Below, one piece after another: positions 58,914-64,000 of a DNA stretch of 64,000 nt; positions within the stretch are counted from its first letter, which is position 1, and each line of letters begins with the position of its first letter. The position numbers and the translations under genes are program-made. Source of the stretch: Leptodactylus fallax (Eukaryota > Chordata > Amphibia > Anura > Leptodactylidae); assembly GCA_947044405.1 (NCBI GenBank), contig CAMRHE010000324.1, positions 868,001 to 932,000 of the forward strand, read 5' to 3'. Below the pieces are notes generated by a model. It did no database searches. It was given only the letters and a program-made list of their open reading frames with translations, and was not told the origin of the DNA.

Positions 58914-59386
58914 AGCATCCTGAAACCATTCATGTGTGGGGTTGCTTCTCAGCCAAGGGAATCGGCTCTCTCACAGTCTTGCCTAAAAACACAGCCATGA
59001 ATAAAGAATGGTACCAGAATGTCCTCCAAGAGCAACTTCTCCCAACCGTCCAAGAGCAGTTTGGCGCTCAACAATGCCTTTTCCAGCATGATGGAGCACC
59101 TTGCCATAAAGCAAAGGTGATAACTAAATGGCTCAGGGAACAAAACATAGAGATTTTGGGTCCATGGTCTGGAAACTCCCCAGATCTTAATCCCATTGAG
59201 AACTTGTGGTCAATCATCAAGAGACGGGTGGACAAACAAAAACCAACAAATTCAGACAAAATTAAAGCATTGATTCTGCAAGAATGGACTGCTATCAGTC
59301 AGGATTTGGTCCAGAAGTTGATTGAGAGCATGCCAGGGAGAATTGCAGAGGTCCTGAAGAAGAAGGGTCAACACTGCAAATATTGA
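58895..59386 (+). CDS. Tc1-like transposase E, catalytic C-terminal part
   Basis: 163-codon ORF beginning with out-of-frame residues, then VKHPETIHVWGCFSAKGIG. Second catalytic Asp D66 (LFQHDGAPCHKAK), catalytic Glu E102 (SPDLNPIENLW), with 35 residues between, so DD35E instead of the usual DD34E. Ends KKKGQHCKY, a normal Tc1-like C-terminus. One missing base near 58905 would explain the break from the upstream ORF. Confidence 0.9.
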   Translation: MSHATVKHPETIHVWGCFSAKGIGSLTVLPKNTAMNKEWYQNVLQEQLLPTVQEQFGAQQCLFQHDGAPCHKAKVITKWLREQNIEILGPWSGNSPDLNPIENLWSIIKRRVDKQKPTNSDKIKALILQEWTAISQDLVQKLIESMPGRIAEVLKKKGQHCKY

Positions 59387-59565
59387 CTTGCTGCATTAAC
59401 TCATTCTAACTGTCAATATAAGCTTCTGTTACTCATAATATGAATGCAATTATATTTCTGTATGTGATAAAAACATCTGACAAACACACATAAAAACCAG
59501 AGGGCAGCAGATCATGTGAAAATATAATATTTGTGTCATTCTCAAAACTTTTGGCCATGACTGTA

Positions 59566-60842
59566 CAAGCTCTGTTCCATTCACTTGAATGTTACTGAGC
59601 TTGTAGCCATTTTACAGTACTTAGGCACTAGCAATAAAGGGGTTGTCCAGTTCCAGACCAATATTGAAAGGCAAATGTCATGCTTTGTATAATGAAAAAT
59701 TACCTGACCAAGGACTGATATTTATCCACTAGAAAATCAGAATGAATGACAGCAAGCAGAGATATAGAAAACCGGGAGGAATTGATACAGAAAGGATATT
59801 GGAAAATTGTAGAACTTTTCTTTATACAAACAATAAGTTGTCTCTCAATACAGGTCTGAAATTGAATAACTTCTTCAAGTAGTGGCAAAGTCTGTGCTGC
59901 ACCCAGTTTTACATGCTTAATAGCTAAGACTATATTACGCTGATTAATAAATCTTTTTGTAAGGTCCCTGTGTGCTATATGCATGCAGCAAATATCATTT
60001 TCACACATACAATATATACATCTGGGCATACACAACAGAGGCATTGGAGTTGGGCAGCTAATATTATAAAGCCTGCCCATGGAAATGTAAATACAACAAA
60101 TTGTGATACCCGGCAACACCAGAGTAAGTTTTTATCTTTATTACCCATTTGACAAATCACGGTCACTATGCAAAACTGTATCAATACTATTAGTTTCTCT
60201 GCAGAGCTGTAGTTAGGCACTGTGCAACCTGATGCAACCTGTTCTTCCGCACAGATTAGGATTTACTACAGTTACTCATTGTTACTGCTATACTGCACAA
60301 ATACAGATGTAGTAATCTTTAACATTACAGGCGAATCATGCTAGAATCATCCACTTTCTATGTTAAAGAGCACCTGTCGCCATACACAAAATGCTAAATG
60401 CAATACACCATTAGATTGCTGCTGTGCTCTTAACCAATTTGTCATTTATTTTTTAAAAAGCCATCCACCCGTTCAAAGACATGTAAACTGGCTCTGATCC
60501 TCCAGGTGGGCAGTCATATATTATTTTCTCAGAGAAATAAAAAAAGTCAAAAAGTTACTGCTCAATTGGAGAATCGGAGCTAGATTTCTTAGAACCTTCC
60601 AGGGGCCATAACAGAGGGAATAAAGAAGATGGCACCCTGATTAATTACATTTTTATGGTTACTAAGGAGTATTGATAGTGGTTAGTTAAAGTAAAGAATT
60701 CCAGTAAAGTCGCCATACTTCAGTCCAAAGTTATGCAAATTTCATAACAGATACTTACAAGTTCAATAAATAAATAAATGAATTATTGTTTTTGTAAGTC
60801 TTTGCAAGAGTGAGAAAGAATGTATACTAACTGAGCAACATA
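59566..60842. other. Non-coding with TTAA-type fragment at 59636
   Basis: No gene. AAAGGGGTTGTCCAGTTCCA at 59637 looks like the end of the element whose other end is seen at 32140. 60365-60560 (GAGCACCTGTCGCC...) has frog-MITE style. Rest unassigned. Confidence 0.4.
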
Positions 60843-61213
60843 CAGGGGCATCTCAATAAATTAGAATATCTTTGAAATGTTCATTCATTTCAGTAATTCA
60901 GTAATACAATTCATAATCAGAGTCTTCCATGATCGTGTGTCCTACTGAACCAGACTGAGGGACCATTTAAAGGCTTAGGAAACCTTGGCAAATGACACAC
61001 TGAATTTACAATACTGAACTTTTTTACAATATTGTAATTTTCTTAGATTTAGGTTTTCATTACCTGTAATCCATAACCAACATTTACAGAAATAAAACAC
61101 TTGAAATAGCACACTCTGTGTGTAAAGAATCTAGAAAATATAGGAGGTCACTTTTTAATTTAATTACTGAAATAAACGTTTCAAAGATATTTTAATTTAT
61201 TGAGATGCACCTG
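60843..61213. mobile_element. Mariner-type MITE, copy 3
   Basis: 371 bp, TA at 60841-60842 and 61214-61215, ends CAGGGGCATCTCAATAAATT / CAGGTGCATCTCAATAAATT. Same family as 18537-18912 and 38364-38731. Confidence 0.9.
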
Positions 61214-61238
61214 TACTACAAGCTTTTGAGAGAATTAA

Positions 61239-61550
61239 AGGGAGTCTGTCATCAGGAAACTCGATATCAAAACAGCCACAATATACTGAAAACCATCATA
61301 CCTTTAGACAGTCCAATAGATTCAACATTTTTTTGAAAAAGCTGATTTAAGAAATATGCAAATGTGGCTCAAGTGTCAGAGCTTTCAAGAGTTTTGTATC
61401 CATGTTTGAAAACAGACTCTGCACCTTTTTTAAAACATTCAAGAAAGTGATGCATCTATTGGTATGATGGTATACAGTACACTGAAGTATACTGTCCCCT
61501 TCAATGCACAGTGACTGGTGTGATAGAGTTTTAGTGGTGATGGACTGCCT
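61239..61550. mobile_element. TTAA-flanked MITE (piggyBac-like), family 4
   Basis: 312 bp, TTAA at 61235-61238 and 61551-61554. Ends AGGGAGTCTGTCATCA and (reverse complement) AGGCAGTCCATCACCA. Non-coding. Confidence 0.75.
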
Positions 61551-61554
61551 TTAA

Positions 61555-63692
61555 GTTCCTTAAATAAGGCAAGAGTATCATCAGCTTCAAGCAGTGTCCA
61601 CCCTAGCCCATCCACATCCCATTTACTTTAATCCTCACATAGAGGAGAACCTTCAGGCAAAGAAATAAAACTAGAGAGAAACTGCACTCCTCTTCATAGA
61701 GTCAGTTATCAGAGTTTGTTAGGGCATTATAGGCACTAAATATGTATAGCATACATTATTTATCATGGAAAAGTCACTATTTGGCTCTGCGTGGTCACAC
61801 AACCACGGTATGGCTCTATGTGGGAAAACAATGTTGCTCTTGTAGATATTTATTTGCACATAATGTTGTACTACAGGGGCACTTTGTGGCTCTATGTGGT
61901 AATGTAGCATACACTATGCACCCCATCTAAGGCACTCTCTGAGCAGTATACCCTAACCACTAATTGGGACCTGTATTTAAGTTATATATGACACTTTCCA
62001 GGCAATATGCTTATCTGGGGAATGTACAGTACTTTTAATTCAAGGCCTGTTTGTTACTATGGCATGTATGTATGTACAGTATATATGGCTTGGTATGGTA
62101 TGTTTTTGCTGCATTCCCATTCTATGCATGCCAAAATTGCTGTCCAACTCTGCAGTATCCACACTGAGTGTATTCGTACATTTCAGGATGTTCTGTATTT
62201 CAACCAGCAAGAAACACTGGAGGCAGATTTACTAAGTGAAATGTGCCAGAACTCTATTGGAAATTATAATCTAAACAATTTGTACTAATGTATTATATTT
62301 TTGACATATAAAAAGTGTTATGGGAGTGTGGTTGAAAGGTGTCATAAAATCCCCCATATTTATTAAAGACATGCACAATTTCCTGGCGCAATTCACTGGT
62401 GTTCATGAACACGTTATAAGATGGGGAAAGGAATAGAGATGTATTTAACAAGCCTAGAGAGATGTGCCAAACATATTTTGCCACACTCGCTATGTAGATA
62501 AATTGTGCCATAAAGCAATGTACAGTATCATTTAACACTATTGATAAATCTGATGAAACTGGTATTATGGGACTTTATATGAGGAATAAAGAGAAATGGT
62601 ATGAAATGTAAAAGAAAAACTTAATAAATAAAGTTCAAGCTAATAAACAACACAACTGTGATCAGAACTTTGTGAAAAATTTTGAAGATAACATTTTTTT
62701 CAGATTTTTTAATTACAAGTAAAGTGCAGGATGTGGGAATGGTAAAATGTATTTGCTACCCATATTATATAAATGAATAATTTATAATAAAACATAGTTA
62801 ATTGTTGATTTTAACAGGATATGGTAGATGTAGAAGGCAAAATTATTATAAATGCACTTCTTATTAATACTGTTAATGACAGCAAATACTAATGCATAAA
62901 ATATCACTTACAAAAAGTATAAGTAAAAGCAGCACTAAAATAGTCATACATAATAAGCTGGAATCAAGGTAGTCATGGTATCATTTTATACTCCTTAATC
63001 AATGACAGTCAATGCTTATGTAAGGTTGTCGTCCAGCCTTATGATATTGATTATCTATCCTTTGAATATGTCTTTGATATCATATTGATGGCGGTCTGAC
63101 ATCCAGAACACCAACCAGTGCACTATTTTTCATAGTCATCTTCTTTATCCAAAAGTCCAGAAATGAAGAGGGTTTTGTTTCCACAGATGAGAGGTTTTTT
63201 TTTTGTTTTTTTTTATAATTAATTCTTTGAGGGCATCTGAAATATTTTCTAGTTCTACAGCAGGTCAATTTATTTTGACGAGTCTTCTTCTTTGGTTAAT
63301 ATAAAAATGAGGTGTCCCTGTTTACTTAATAATACCATAATCCTTAGTTAAAATAAATTGTATTTATTGAATTTAAAGTGGTTGTTTCATGAATAACACT
63401 TACTGTATTTCCTACCCACAGTATAGGGAATAAGTGGCTGATTGGTGAGAGTCTGACCTCTGTGGCTCCCATCAATCAAATGGTAGTCATACATGTCTGC
63501 TGCCACTCCATTCAAATCTAAGAACTGCAGAAGGTAGGCGACTACATACACTGGTTAGCTTCAGCAGTCCCATAGAGATAAATTAGGTGTCAGCAGCCAT
63601 GTCTGGCCACCAGTCCATTTAAACCAAGGGATTCCCGTCCTTGTGATCTGTGGGTGGTCCCAATAGTCAGACTCAAAGATCAAACACTTATT
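61555..63692. other. Non-coding, unassigned
   Basis: No gene. 61780-61910 has loosely repeated words (TGGCTCTGCGTGGTCACA / TGGCTCTATGTGGGAAAA / TGGCTCTATGTGGTAATG) at 60-80 bp spacing. T-run at 63197-63210. Confidence 0.4.
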
Positions 63693-63700
63693 CCCTATAC

Positions 63701-63847
63701 CAGGGGTAGGCAACCTTCGGTACTTCAGCTGTTGTAAAACTACAATTCCCAGCATGCATACTTGCTCTGCTGTTCTTGGAAATGAATGGAGCATGTTGGG
63801 AGTTGTAGTTTCACAGCAGCTGGAGTGCCGAAGGTTGCTGACCCCTG
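63701..63847. mobile_element. hAT MITE with perfect 8 bp target duplication
   Basis: 147 bp. CCCTATAC at 63693-63700 and 63848-63855. Ends CAGGGGTAGGCAACCTTCGG, inverted at the right (CCGAAGGTTGCTGACCCCTG), and subterminal GTAAAACTACAATTCCCAGC / GGGAGTTGTAGTTTCACAGC. Nearly palindromic throughout. Confidence 0.95.
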
Positions 63848-64000
63848 CCCTATACTATGGAGAGTGAATAAATGTTGTATGTGGAATAATCCCTTTAAGA
63901 AACGTCTGTTCAAACAAAAGTTTTATGCTTAATTTTGAGTTTTATGTTTTTTTAAAGCAAATAAAAATGAGGCATTTGCCTGTTCTTCTTCTTTGTATAT

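Larger units (their letters stand above)
57998..59563 (+). mobile_element. Tc1-like transposon E, DD35E type
   Basis: 1566 bp, TA at 57996-57997 and 59564-59565. Ends CAGTCATGGCCAAAAGTTTT, perfectly inverted at the right. Encodes a near-intact transposase on the plus strand, broken by a single one-base frameshift. Probably recent. Confidence 0.95.

Overview
The window looks like a stretch of vertebrate nuclear DNA, most likely from an anuran amphibian. It is AT-rich and intergenic or intronic, with no operons, no rRNA or tRNA genes and no CRISPR. It is packed with transposons of the kinds common in frogs: five Tc1-type elements, a mariner, many short elements flanked by TTAA (piggyBac-like), hAT MITEs, CR1-, L2- and Rex1/jockey-like LINEs, a Penelope-like element, a Ty1/copia element and an endogenous-retrovirus scrap. 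The species cannot be named from sequence alone. No complete host gene is visible; two places look like possible exons and a few TE-free islands look like possible conserved non-coding DNA.

Layout. 1-3121: the 3' part of an LTR retroelement whose last ORF is a long coiled-coil protein, broken by a frameshift and a stop, followed by a polypurine tract and a 525 bp LTR holding a 57 bp tandem repeat. 3122-7075: a purine-biased stretch with a hAT MITE, then a minus-strand Penelope-like element that lost its catalytic core and carries a 578 bp fold-back insertion. 9180-18420: one CR1 LINE apparently split into three collinear pieces by TTAA-flanked elements, LTR-like repeats and MITEs. 19461-21084: a Tc1 whose last 360 bases have turned into homopolymer noise that still tracks the expected sequence, probably a sequencing or assembly fault. 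22648-25915: a Tc1 holding two nested insertions (a TTAA-flanked element and a hAT with 8 bp target duplication). 26-38 kb: old repeat fragments, a possible spliced minus-strand gene piece (27969-29226), TE-free AT-rich islands and a retroviral integrase fragment. 38.4-43.4 kb: mariner MITE, a mariner split by a LINE, a possible first coding exon at 40533-40708, and a Rex1/jockey-like LINE. 47318-53608: a minus-strand Ty1/copia element (gag, protease, integrase, RT, RNase H, primer site, LTRs) split by a nearly intact Tc1. 57998-59563: a Tc1-like element of DD35E type with a single frameshift. 60843-63847: further MITEs.

Working together: almost all coding capacity here is transposon machinery (reverse transcriptases, integrases, DDE/D transposases) and almost all of it is broken. 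The best-preserved and so probably youngest copies are the Tc1 at 47755-49391 (one stop) and the DD35E element at 57998-59563 (one frameshift). Target-site duplications (TA, TTAA, 8 bp) give exact boundaries and a relative insertion order for many elements. All family names rest on motifs read by eye, not on database searches.
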